Shown in pieces: positions 24,630 through 32,781 of a DNA stretch of 64,000 nucleotides (the stretch's first letter is position 1; every line of letters begins with the position of its first letter). The position numbers and the translations under genes are program-made. Where the stretch lies: assembly GCF_000769405.2 (NCBI RefSeq), contig NZ_CP053443.1, forward strand, positions 124,001-188,000. The letters are read 5' to 3'. The notes below the pieces were generated by a model. That model was not told where the DNA came from, did no database searches, and was given only the letters and a program-made list of their open reading frames with translations. The DNA comes from Rhizobium brockwellii. GTDB lineage: Bacteria > Pseudomonadota > Alphaproteobacteria > Rhizobiales > Rhizobiaceae.

Positions 24630-26684
24630 ATGACGCCTCGCCTGCTCGACCGCCTGCTCAGACCGCAAACGATCGCCGTCTTCGGCGGCCGTGAGGCGCG
24701 CAGGGTGATCGAGCAGTGCGACCGCATGGGTTTTGTCGGCGAGATCTGGCCCGTCCATCCCAAACTCGACGAGGTGCTCGGGCGGTCCTGTTATCGCTCA
24801 GTATCCGACCTGCCTTCGGCGCCGGATGCCGCCTTCGTCGGCGTCAATAGGACGCTGACCGTCGAGATCGTCCGCAGCCTTTCTGAGGCCGGTGCCGGTG
24901 GGGCGGTCTGTTATGCATCGGGTTTCAGCGAGGCGACGGCGGAACTCGGGGACGGCGCCGAGCTGCAGCAGGCCCTGCTGGAGGCAGCCGGCGACATGCC
25001 GATCCTCGGGCCGAATTGCTATGGGCTGATCAACGGTCTCGACGGTGCGCTGCTCTGGCCCGATCAGCACGGTATGCAGCGTATCGAAGGTGGCGTCGCG
25101 ATCCTCACGCAGTCCTCCAATATCGCCATCAACCTGACCATGCAGACCCGCGGCTTGCCGATCGCCTATGTGGTCACGGCCGGCAACCAGGCACAGACAT
25201 CGCTTGCCGATGTCGCCTGCGCACTGATCGACGACCCGCGTGTCACGGCAGTCGGCCTTCATGTCGAAGGTTTCGGCGATCTCGCTGCACTCGAACGCCT
25301 GGCCGCCCTTGCCCGGCAGTCGAGAAAGCCGGTCGTCGTGCTGAAGGTCGGCAGATCGGAGCAGGCACAACGCGCGGCGGTGTCGCATACCTCCTCGCTT
25401 GCCGGCAGCGATGCGGTCGCGGATGCCGTGCTCGCCCGCCTCGGTATTGGCCGTGTCCAGACCTTGCCGGCGCTCCTCGAAACCCTGAAGCTGTTGCATG
25501 TCGCCGGTCCGCTCGCAAGTCATTCGATCTCGTCGATGAGCTGTTCCGGTGGCGAGGCCTCGCTGATGGCGGATGCCGCCGTCGGTCGCAATGTGGAATT
25601 CCCGGCGCTGCAGCCGCAACAATTGCCACGGCTGCGGCAGGTCCTCGGCGAGATGGTGACTCTTTCCAATCCGCTCGATTACCACACCTTCGTGTGGGGT
25701 GATCTTGCACGCCAAACTGAAGCCTTCTGCGCCATGTTCGAAGGCGGCTATGCCCTCAATCTCGTCGTCCTCGACTTCCCCCGCGGTGACCGCTGCGATG
25801 CGTCCGAATGGGCGATGACCGCAGATGCGGTCATGACGGCCGCCGCCGCAACCGGTGCGCTGGCCGGCCTTCTGGCAACCCTTCCGGAAAACATGCCGGA
25901 GCCTATCGCCGATCGGCTGATGGCAAATGACATCATCGCCTTCTGCGGTATCGACGAGACCATCACGGCAGCGGAAGTTGCCGCCGGCATCGGCCAGGCG
26001 TGGGATCGCCCGCCTCCCCTGCCGCTGCTCGATGTGTCCTTTATGGATGGCGAGATCGAGACGTTGACGGAAGCCGATGCGAAGGCAGAGCTGGCCGCCT
26101 TCGGTCTTCCGGTTCCGCAAGGCCTGTTGGCCTCCTCTCCCGGTGAAGCGGCCGAGCAGGCTGAGCGGCTCGGCTTTCCCGTCGTGCTGAAAGCGCTCGG
26201 CATCGCACACAAGACCGAGGCCGGAGCCGTCGAACTCAACCTAAAGGATACTAAGGCGGTGTCGAATGCGGCGGCGGCAATGCCGCCGAATGCCGGTTAT
26301 CTCGTCGAGAAAATGGTTGATCCGCCGGTTGCCGAGCTCATTGTCGGCGCCATCCGCGACCCTGTCTTCGGATTGTCGCTCACGCTTGGAGCAGGCGGAA
26401 TCTTCGTTGAATTGCTTGAAGATTCCATCGTCCTGCCCCTTCCGGCGACGAAAACTGACATTCACGCAGCGATTTCGCGTCTCAAACTTGCAAAACTGAT
26501 CTATGGCTATCGCGGGCGGCCAAAAGGCGACCTCGAGGCCGCTGTCGGCGCTATCTCAGCAGCGGCAGATTATGTCGTAAGGAACGCGGCATGTCTGGAG
26601 GAACTGGACATTAATCCGTTGATGGTTCTTCCCGAAGGGCTTGGCGTTGCCGCAGTCGATGCGCTTATCAGGCGAAGGAGGTAG
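24630..26684 (+). CDS. NDP-forming acyl-CoA synthetase (ATP-grasp, fused subunits)
   Basis: A 684-residue protein of the acetyl-CoA synthetase (ADP-forming)-like family. The order is a CoA-binding domain (LLRPQTIAVFGGREARRV), a succinyl-CoA ligase-like domain with the probable phosphohistidine loop VSHTSSLAGSD (His253), and from about residue 478 an ATP-grasp domain (ADAKAELAAFGLPVPQG, GFPVVLKALGIAHKTEAG, ELDINPLMVLPEG). It should activate a carboxylic acid with CoA and ATP. In this operon the likely acid is gamma-butyrobetaine or carnitine, so it would replace the AMP-forming CaiC ligase. The substrate is inferred. Confidence 0.88.
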   Translation: MTPRLLDRLLRPQTIAVFGGREARRVIEQCDRMGFVGEIWPVHPKLDEVLGRSCYRSVSDLPSAPDAAFVGVNRTLTVEIVRSLSEAGAGGAVCYASGFSEATAELGDGAELQQALLEAAGDMPILGPNCYGLINGLDGALLWPDQHGMQRIEGGVAILTQSSNIAINLTMQTRGLPIAYVVTAGNQAQTSLADVACALIDDPRVTAVGLHVEGFGDLAALERLAALARQSRKPVVVLKVGRSEQAQRAAVSHTSSLAGSDAVADAVLARLGIGRVQTLPALLETLKLLHVAGPLASHSISSMSCSGGEASLMADAAVGRNVEFPALQPQQLPRLRQVLGEMVTLSNPLDYHTFVWGDLARQTEAFCAMFEGGYALNLVVLDFPRGDRCDASEWAMTADAVMTAAAATGALAGLLATLPENMPEPIADRLMANDIIAFCGIDETITAAEVAAGIGQAWDRPPPLPLLDVSFMDGEIETLTEADAKAELAAFGLPVPQGLLASSPGEAAEQAERLGFPVVLKALGIAHKTEAGAVELNLKDTKAVSNAAAAMPPNAGYLVEKMVDPPVAELIVGAIRDPVFGLSLTLGAGGIFVELLEDSIVLPLPATKTDIHAAISRLKLAKLIYGYRGRPKGDLEAAVGAISAAADYVVRNAACLEELDINPLMVLPEGLGVAAVDALIRRRR

Positions 26685-26690
26685 CATAGG

Positions 26691-27473
26691 TTGAGCGACC
26701 ACATTCGCACACGACATGACGGCGGAGTACTCGAAGTCGTCATCGACCGGCCGAAGGCGAATGCCATCGATCTTGCGACCAGCCGTGCCCTGGGGTTGAT
26801 TTTCCGAGATTTCCGCGACGATCCGGCATTGCGTGTCGCCATTGTGTCAGGCACAGGCGAGAAGTTTTTCTGCGCCGGATGGGATCTCAAGGCGGCGGCA
26901 TCAGGCGATGCGGTCGACGGAGATTACGGCGTCGGCGGCTTCGGTGGGCTGCAGGAACTGCGCGACCTCAACAAGCCGGTCATCTCAGCGATCAACGGTA
27001 TCTGTTGCGGCGGCGGTCTGGAGATCGCGCTGTCGACCGACCTGATCCTCGCCGCCGAACATGCGACCTTTGCCCTGCCGGAAATCCGCTCGGGCACGGT
27101 TGCCGATGCGGCTTCCATCAAGTTGCCGAAACGCATCCCCTACCACATCGCCATGGACATGCTTTTGACCGGGCGCTGGCTCGACGTTCACGAGGCGCAT
27201 CGCTGGGGTTTCGTCAACGAGGTCCTGCCGGCCGAGCGGCTGATGGAGAGAGCATGGGAGCTTGCCCGGTTGCTGGAGAGCGGGCCGCCGCTCGTCTATG
27301 CGGCCATCAAGGAAATCGTGCGCGAAGCGGAGGGTTCGACGTTCCAGACTGCCATGAACAAGGTCACCAAGCGGCAGTTTGCGACGGTCGACAGACTCTA
27401 TTCGAGCGAGGACCAATTGGAAGGCGCACGGGCCTTCGCCGAGAAGCGAAGCCCCATTTGGAAAGGAAAATAA
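26691..27473 (+). CDS. caiD: Crotonobetainyl-CoA hydratase (enoyl-CoA hydratase family)
   Basis: An enoyl-CoA hydratase of 260 residues from a TTG at 26691 with GAAGGAGG about 8 bases before it. It has the crotonase oxyanion motifs (FCAGWDLKAAA, GICCGGGLEIALSTDLI) and the acidic segment ALPEIRSGTVADAASIKLPKR. The C-terminus (GARAFAEKRSPIWKGK) closely resembles E. coli CaiD as I remember it. It would hydrate crotonobetainyl-CoA to carnitinyl-CoA, linking gamma-butyrobetaine to carnitine. It lies 6 bases after the synthetase gene and is followed by a 118-base gap before the transporter genes. Confidence 0.87.
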   Translation: MSDHIRTRHDGGVLEVVIDRPKANAIDLATSRALGLIFRDFRDDPALRVAIVSGTGEKFFCAGWDLKAAASGDAVDGDYGVGGFGGLQELRDLNKPVISAINGICCGGGLEIALSTDLILAAEHATFALPEIRSGTVADAASIKLPKRIPYHIAMDMLLTGRWLDVHEAHRWGFVNEVLPAERLMERAWELARLLESGPPLVYAAIKEIVREAEGSTFQTAMNKVTKRQFATVDRLYSSEDQLEGARAFAEKRSPIWKGK

Positions 27474-27591
27474 CCAGGCGGCAGCAACCGCACTGTTTTC
27501 CCGCATGATGCGGGCACCGGAGGTGGAGAGGAAACCGCCTGCGGACCTGCCCGGAAGTTCTGTCAACGCACCACAAAGAAGGAACTGGGGA

Positions 27592-29181
27592 ATGAACGAC
27601 TATACGAAATATCTCACAAGCCGTGTCACCGCTGGCGGGCTCAGCCGCCGCGAATTCATGGGACGCGCTATGGCGGCGGGCATCACACTTACCGTCGCCG
27701 ACAAGCTCTTTACCGAAAGTGCGCAAGCCGCCGAACCGAAGCGCGGCGGCCACCTGAAGCTCGGCCTCGAAGGAGGTGCGGCCACCGATTCCAACGATCC
27801 GGCAAAATTCCTGTCGCAGGTGATGTTCTGCATCGGCCGCTGCTGGGGTGACATGCTGGTCGAATCCGATCCGCTGACGGGTGCTGCCGTGCCGGCGCTC
27901 GCCGAATCCTGGGAGCCGTCAAAGGATGCGGCGACCTGGACCTTCAAGATCCGCAAGGGCGTCAAGTTCCACAATGGCAAGGAACTGACGATCGACGACG
28001 TCGTTGCGACGCTGAAGCGTCATACAGATGCGAAGTCGGAATCCGGTGCGCTCGGCGTTCTCGGCTCGATCAAGGAGATCAAGGCCGATGGCGGCGATCT
28101 GGTGCTGACGCTCAGTGAAGGCAATGCCGACATGCCGCTGCTGTTGTCGGACTACCATCTGGTCATCCAACCGAATGGCGGCGTTGACGATCCTCTCGCC
28201 TCGATCGGCACCGGCCCCTACAAGATGACGAGCTTCGAGCCCGGCGTCCGCGCCACCTTCGAAAAGAACAAGGACGACTGGCGCTCCGACCGAGGTTATG
28301 TCGATTCGATCGAAATCATCGGCATGAACGATGCGACCGCCCGCATCGCGGCATTGTCGTCCGGCCAGGTGCACTACATCAACCGTGTCGACCCGAAGAC
28401 CGTCAATCTGCTGAAGCGCGCCCCGAACGTCGAGATCCTCTCGACCGCCGGCCGCGGTCACTACGTCTTCATCATGCACTGCGACAAGGCGCCGTTCGAC
28501 AACAACGACCTGCGCCTGGCTCTCAAATACGCCATGGATCGCGAGACCATGGTGCAGAAAATCCTCGGCGGTTACGGCAAGGTCGGCAACGACTTCCCGA
28601 TCAACAGGACCTATGCATTGTTCCCCGAAGGCATCGAGCAGCGCGCCTACGATCCCGACAAGGCCGCCTTCCACTACAAGAAGTCGGGCCATAGCGGCTC
28701 GGTCCTCCTGCGAACCTCCGAAGTCGCCTTCCCCGGCGCCGTCGATGCGGCCGTTCTCTATCAGGAAAGCTGCAAGAAGGCCGGCATCGAAATCGAGGTC
28801 AAGCGCGAACCGGGCGACGGTTACTGGACCAACGTCTGGAACGTACAGCCCTTCTCGACCTCCTACTGGGGCGGCCGCCCGACCCAGGACCAGATGTATT
28901 CCACCGCCTATCTCTCGACGGCGGACTGGAACGACACCAGGTTCAAGCGTCCCGACTTCGACAAGCTGCTGCTGCAGGCTCGCTCAGAGCTTGATGAAGC
29001 CAAGCGCAAGGACATGTATCGCACCATGGCGATGACGGTGCGTGACGAGGGCGGCGTGATCCTGCCGATGTTCAACGACTTCGTGAACGCCTCCACCAAG
29101 CAGGTGAAGGGCTATGTCCACGACATCGGCAACGACATGTCGAACGGCTACGTCGCGACCCGCGTCTGGCTGGACGCCTGA
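27592..29181 (+). CDS. Family 5 (dipeptide/oligopeptide-type) ABC solute-binding protein, Tat exported
   Basis: A binding protein of 529 residues from the ATG at 27592 with AAGGA upstream. The N-terminus carries a twin-arginine motif (SRREFM, 18-23) and a hydrophobic stretch ending at TESAQA. The mature region has the family 5 blocks (PALAESWEPSKDAATWTFKIRKGVKFHNGKELTIDDV, GTGPYKMTSFEPG, LRLALKYAMDRETMVQKI). It belongs to the DppA/OppA fold and is followed by two permeases and a fused ATPase. Since the genes lie in the carnitine operon, carnitine or gamma-butyrobetaine is the likely ligand; quaternary-amine import by this class is not usual, so the call is uncertain. Confidence 0.9.
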   Translation: MNDYTKYLTSRVTAGGLSRREFMGRAMAAGITLTVADKLFTESAQAAEPKRGGHLKLGLEGGAATDSNDPAKFLSQVMFCIGRCWGDMLVESDPLTGAAVPALAESWEPSKDAATWTFKIRKGVKFHNGKELTIDDVVATLKRHTDAKSESGALGVLGSIKEIKADGGDLVLTLSEGNADMPLLLSDYHLVIQPNGGVDDPLASIGTGPYKMTSFEPGVRATFEKNKDDWRSDRGYVDSIEIIGMNDATARIAALSSGQVHYINRVDPKTVNLLKRAPNVEILSTAGRGHYVFIMHCDKAPFDNNDLRLALKYAMDRETMVQKILGGYGKVGNDFPINRTYALFPEGIEQRAYDPDKAAFHYKKSGHSGSVLLRTSEVAFPGAVDAAVLYQESCKKAGIEIEVKREPGDGYWTNVWNVQPFSTSYWGGRPTQDQMYSTAYLSTADWNDTRFKRPDFDKLLLQARSELDEAKRKDMYRTMAMTVRDEGGVILPMFNDFVNASTKQVKGYVHDIGNDMSNGYVATRVWLDA

Positions 29182-29187
29182 TGGCAA

Positions 29188-29249
29188 GGGGGCGTTTGCC
29201 CCTCCGATCTCCAACGAAGCCGGGACCGTGGGATGAAACCCCGCGGTCC
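29188..29249 (+). other. Two consecutive hairpins between binding-protein and permease genes
   Basis: GGGGC-GTTT-GCCCC (29189-29202) is followed by GGACCG...CGGTCC with an inner GGG/CCC pairing (29223-29249). Such hairpins in ABC operons often protect the binding-protein end of the mRNA and reduce read-through to the permease genes. There is no U-tract, so complete termination is unlikely. Confidence 0.45.
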
Positions 29250-29278
29250 TCCCGACGTTTTAGCGCGAGGTCCTCGCC

Positions 29279-30283
29279 ATGACCAATCCTGCCCCAAGCA
29301 TCTTGCCCGGCCTCAGGTTCCGGCAGCGTTTTCCGCTGCTTGCCCTCATCCTCGAGCGCTTCGTGCTCAGTCTCCTTCTGCTTTTTGCCGTTTCCATCCT
29401 GATCTTCGGCGGCCTGGAAGCCCTGCCCGGCGATTTTGCGACCACCTATCTCGGTCAGTCGGCGACGCCGCAGGCCGTTGCCAATATTCGTCAAGACCTC
29501 GGGCTGAACCGCCCGGTGACGACACGTTACGTCGAATGGCTCGGCAACGCCGTTCAGGGTGATTTCGGCACCTCCTGGGCCAGCAAGAATTCGGTGAGCG
29601 AACAGATCGGCAAACGACTTGGCAACTCGCTCTTCCTGGCCGGTTTCGCGGCGATAATATCCGTGCCGCTCGCGGTCGGCCTCGGCATGCTGTCGGTGCA
29701 CTTCCGCAACCGCCTACCTGACAAGATCATCAATGTGATTTCGCTGGCGGCGATCTCGCTGCCGGAATTCTTCATCGGCTACCTGCTGATCCTGTTCTTC
29801 GCCGTGAAGTTCGGAATGGCCACCTTTCCGGCGACCGTCTACGACAGCATGGGCTTCGTCGAGCGCCTGAAGGCAATCGCGCTACCGACCGCAACCCTCG
29901 TGCTCGTCGTGCTCGCTCACATGATGCGCATGACGCGGGCCGCGATCCTCTCCGTCATGTCCTCCGCCTACATGGAGACCGCGGAGCTGAAGGGCATCGG
30001 CGCCTTCCGCGCGATCGTTAAGCACGCCGCTCCCAATGCGCTGGCGCCGATCATCAATGTCATCGCATTGAACCTTGCCTATCTCGTCGTCGGCGTCGTC
30101 GTTGTCGAAGTGGTCTTCGTCTATCCCGGCATGGGGCAATATATGGTCGATGCGGTCACCGTGCGCGACATGCCTGTCGTGCAGGCCTGCGGCCTGATCT
30201 TCGCGGCCGTCTATATATTCCTCAACATGACGGCCGATATCCTCGCGATTATCGCCAATCCCAGGCTGAGGCATCCGCGATGA
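29279..30283 (+). CDS. DppB-type ABC transporter permease
   Basis: An inner-membrane permease of 334 residues. A long N-terminal hydrophobic helix (LLLLFAVSILIFGGLEALPGDFA) is followed by LGQSATPQAVANIRQDLGLNRPV, the usual periplasmic segment of DppB/OppB proteins, then five more membrane helices and the EAA loop (ETAELKGIGAFRAIVKHAAPNALAP). It overlaps the next permease gene in ATGA. It serves the same importer as the binding protein 97 bases upstream. Confidence 0.92.
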   Translation: MTNPAPSILPGLRFRQRFPLLALILERFVLSLLLLFAVSILIFGGLEALPGDFATTYLGQSATPQAVANIRQDLGLNRPVTTRYVEWLGNAVQGDFGTSWASKNSVSEQIGKRLGNSLFLAGFAAIISVPLAVGLGMLSVHFRNRLPDKIINVISLAAISLPEFFIGYLLILFFAVKFGMATFPATVYDSMGFVERLKAIALPTATLVLVVLAHMMRMTRAAILSVMSSAYMETAELKGIGAFRAIVKHAAPNALAPIINVIALNLAYLVVGVVVVEVVFVYPGMGQYMVDAVTVRDMPVVQACGLIFAAVYIFLNMTADILAIIANPRLRHPR

Positions 30284-31107
30284 GATTGAGAGAAATCCCC
30301 ATCACCGCCTGGATCGGCATGGCCGGTATCGCCGTCGCCTTCATCTTCGCGATCTTCGCACCCTGGCTCGCTCCCTATGGCGAGACGCAGGTCGTCGGCG
30401 ACGTCTGGCAGTTGCCTGACAACCAGTATATTTTCGGTCTCGACAATCTCGGCCGCGACATCTTCTCGCGCCTGATCTACGGCGCGCGCACGACGCTGAC
30501 GGTCGCATCCGCCGCCACCATCATCTCCTTCTCGCTCGGCATCATCCTCAGCTTCACCGCAGCCGTCTCACGCGGCGTTATCGACACCGTCCTGTCACGC
30601 TTCAACGATCTGATGATGTCGATCCCGACGCTGATCTTCGCGCTCGTGGTTCTTGCGGTGCTACCGCAAAACATCGTCGTGCTGATCCTTGTCATGGCGA
30701 TCCTCGATTCCACCCGCGTCTACCGCCTCGGCCGCGCGGTGGCCCTTGATGTCGCCGTGATGGAATTCGTCGAGGCGGCGACGCTACGCGGCGAAGGCAA
30801 GCTCTGGATCATATTCCGCGAAATCCTGCCGAACACGCTGTCGCCGCTGCTAGCCGAATTCGGGCTGCGCTTCGCCTTCTCGATCCTCTTTCTTTCGACG
30901 CTCTCCTTCCTCGGCCTCGGCATTCAGCCGCCTGCAGCCGATTGGGGCGGCATGGTCAAGGACAACAAGGACGGCATCATCTTCGGCATCTCGGCGGCAC
31001 TCGTGCCGGGCACGGCGATCGCCGTGCTTGCCGTCTGCGTCAACCTCGTCGTCGACTGGCTCCTGAAACGCACATCCAGCCTCAAGGGAGGGCGCGGCGA
31101 TGCCTGA
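30280..31107 (+). CDS. DppC-type ABC transporter permease
   Basis: The second permease of the importer, 275 residues. It has the DppC/OppC features: an N-terminal helix, then FGLDNLGRDIFSRLIYGARTTLTVASAA, six membrane segments and an EAA loop (VEAATLRGEGKLWIIFREILPNTLSPLLAE). It overlaps both neighbours, DppB by 4 bases and the fused ATPase by 8, so the three genes are translationally coupled. Confidence 0.92.
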   Translation: MRLREIPITAWIGMAGIAVAFIFAIFAPWLAPYGETQVVGDVWQLPDNQYIFGLDNLGRDIFSRLIYGARTTLTVASAATIISFSLGIILSFTAAVSRGVIDTVLSRFNDLMMSIPTLIFALVVLAVLPQNIVVLILVMAILDSTRVYRLGRAVALDVAVMEFVEAATLRGEGKLWIIFREILPNTLSPLLAEFGLRFAFSILFLSTLSFLGLGIQPPAADWGGMVKDNKDGIIFGISAALVPGTAIAVLAVCVNLVVDWLLKRTSSLKGGRGDA

Positions 31108-32731
31108 GCTTCTTTCCGTTCGCAATCTGAAGATCGAAGCAACCAGCTATCCGCCGGGCGAACCGCCGAAGCGGGTCACGATCGTCGATGGCGTTTCCTT
31201 CGTCCTCAAGAAGGGCAAGGTTCTCGGCCTGATCGGGGAATCGGGCGCCGGCAAGTCGACGATCGGCCTTTCCGCACTCGCCTATGGCCGAGGCGGCGCC
31301 GAAATCACCGGCGGCGAGGTCTTGCTCGACGGCGACAATATCCTCGCGCTCGGCAAGAACGGCATCCGCCAGATCCGCGGCGCGCGGGTCTGCTATGTCG
31401 CGCAGTCGGCGGCGGCTGCCTTCAATCCGGCGCATCGGCTCGGCGATCAGGTGATCGAAGCTTCGGTCAAACATGGATTGATGACCAAGGACAAGGCGCG
31501 TGAGCGAGCGCTTTATCTATTCGGGGTTCTCGGCCTGCCCAATCCCGAAACCTTCGGCGAGCGCTTTCCCCATCAGGTCTCCGGTGGCCAGTTGCAGCGG
31601 GCGATGACGGCGATGGCGCTCTGCTCCAACCCCGAACTCATCGTCTTCGACGAGCCGACGACAGCGCTTGACGTCACCACGCAGATCGACGTGCTGGCGG
31701 CGATCAAGCATGCCATCGAGGAAACGCACACGGCCGCCCTCTATATCACCCACGACCTTGCCGTCGTCGCCCAGATCTCGGACGACATCATGGTCCTGCG
31801 TTATGGCAAACAAGTCGAATACGGCAGCGTCCAGCAGATCATCGAGGCGCCGCAGGAGGACTATACGCGCGCCCTCGTCAACGTCAGGCAGGCCTATCGT
31901 GAGGAAGCCGCCGACCAATCTGCAGCACTTCTCAAGATAGAGAATGTCAGCGCCGAATATTCCAACGGCTTCAAGGTGCTGCACGATGTCTCGCTGCATG
32001 TGCCGAAAGGGCAGACGCTTGCGGTCGTCGGCGAATCCGGTTCGGGCAAATCGACCCTTGCGCGCGTCATTACCGGCCTCTTGCCGCCGAGCAGCGGGCG
32101 CGTCGTCTTTAATGGCAAGCCACTGATGCCGGGTCTGAAGAGCCGGCCGAACGACGACCTGAGGCGTATCCAGTTGATCTACCAGATGGCCGATACGGCG
32201 ATGAACCCGCGACAGACGGTCCGCGACATCATCGGCCGCCCGCTGACCTTCTATTATGGTCTGAGAGGTGCCGAGAAGACGGCAAGGGTTAAGGAACTGC
32301 TCGACCAGATCGAAATGGGCAAGGGCTTTGTCGATCGCTACCCGGCCGAACTATCAGGTGGCCAGAAGCAGCGCGTCGCGATCGCAAGGGCGCTTGCCGC
32401 CAAGCCCGAACTCATCCTCTGCGACGAGCCGACCTCGGCGCTCGATCCGCTGGTGGCGGAGGGTATCCTCAAGCTGCTCCTGCGCCTGCAGCAAGAAGAA
32501 CAGCTGTCTTATGTCTTCATCACTCACGACATCGCGATCGTCCGGGCGATCGCCGACAGCGTGGCGGTGATGCATCGTGGCAAGCTGGTACGATTCGGTC
32601 CGAAATCGACGGCGCTGTCGCCGCCCTTTGACGACTACACCGATCTGCTGTTGAAATCCGTACCGGAAATGGAAATCGGCTGGCTGGAACGGATGCTTGC
32701 GACGCGTCGCATGGAGAGCGCCGGCAACTGA
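31100..32731 (+). CDS. Fused DppD-DppF ABC ATPase
   Basis: A tandem ATPase of 543 residues joining both oligopeptide-type nucleotide-binding domains. Walker A motifs are at 46-54 (GESGAGKST) and about 312-320 (GESGSGKST). Signatures are VSGGQLQR and LSGGQKQR; Walker B motifs are LIVFDEPTTALD and [12 protein letters not shown]. Both sites look active. Single-chain versions are common in peptide-type importers of rhizobia. It is the last transporter gene and is followed after 50 bases by the CocE/NonD hydrolase. Confidence 0.92.
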   Translation: MPELLSVRNLKIEATSYPPGEPPKRVTIVDGVSFVLKKGKVLGLIGESGAGKSTIGLSALAYGRGGAEITGGEVLLDGDNILALGKNGIRQIRGARVCYVAQSAAAAFNPAHRLGDQVIEASVKHGLMTKDKARERALYLFGVLGLPNPETFGERFPHQVSGGQLQRAMTAMALCSNPELIVFDEPTTALDVTTQIDVLAAIKHAIEETHTAALYITHDLAVVAQISDDIMVLRYGKQVEYGSVQQIIEAPQEDYTRALVNVRQAYREEAADQSAALLKIENVSAEYSNGFKVLHDVSLHVPKGQTLAVVGESGSGKSTLARVITGLLPPSSGRVVFNGKPLMPGLKSRPNDDLRRIQLIYQMADTAMNPRQTVRDIIGRPLTFYYGLRGAEKTARVKELLDQIEMGKGFVDRYPAELSGGQKQRVAIARALAAKPELILCDEPTSALDPLVAEGILKLLLRLQQEEQLSYVFITHDIAIVRAIADSVAVMHRGKLVRFGPKSTALSPPFDDYTDLLLKSVPEMEIGWLERMLATRRMESAGN

Positions 32732-32781
32732 CTTGACGAGGGTAAACCTTCGTCTCACGGAATGTGCATCAAGGAATGAGC

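Noticed and set aside
24798..26210. 470-codon minus-strand frame
   Set aside because: Antisense to the acyl-CoA synthetase; composition is that of a shadow frame in GC-rich DNA.
27500..27514. Palindrome CCCGCAT-G-ATGCGGG between caiD and the binding-protein gene
   Set aside because: The usable stem is only about 5 base pairs with no U-tract, too weak to call a terminator or operator.
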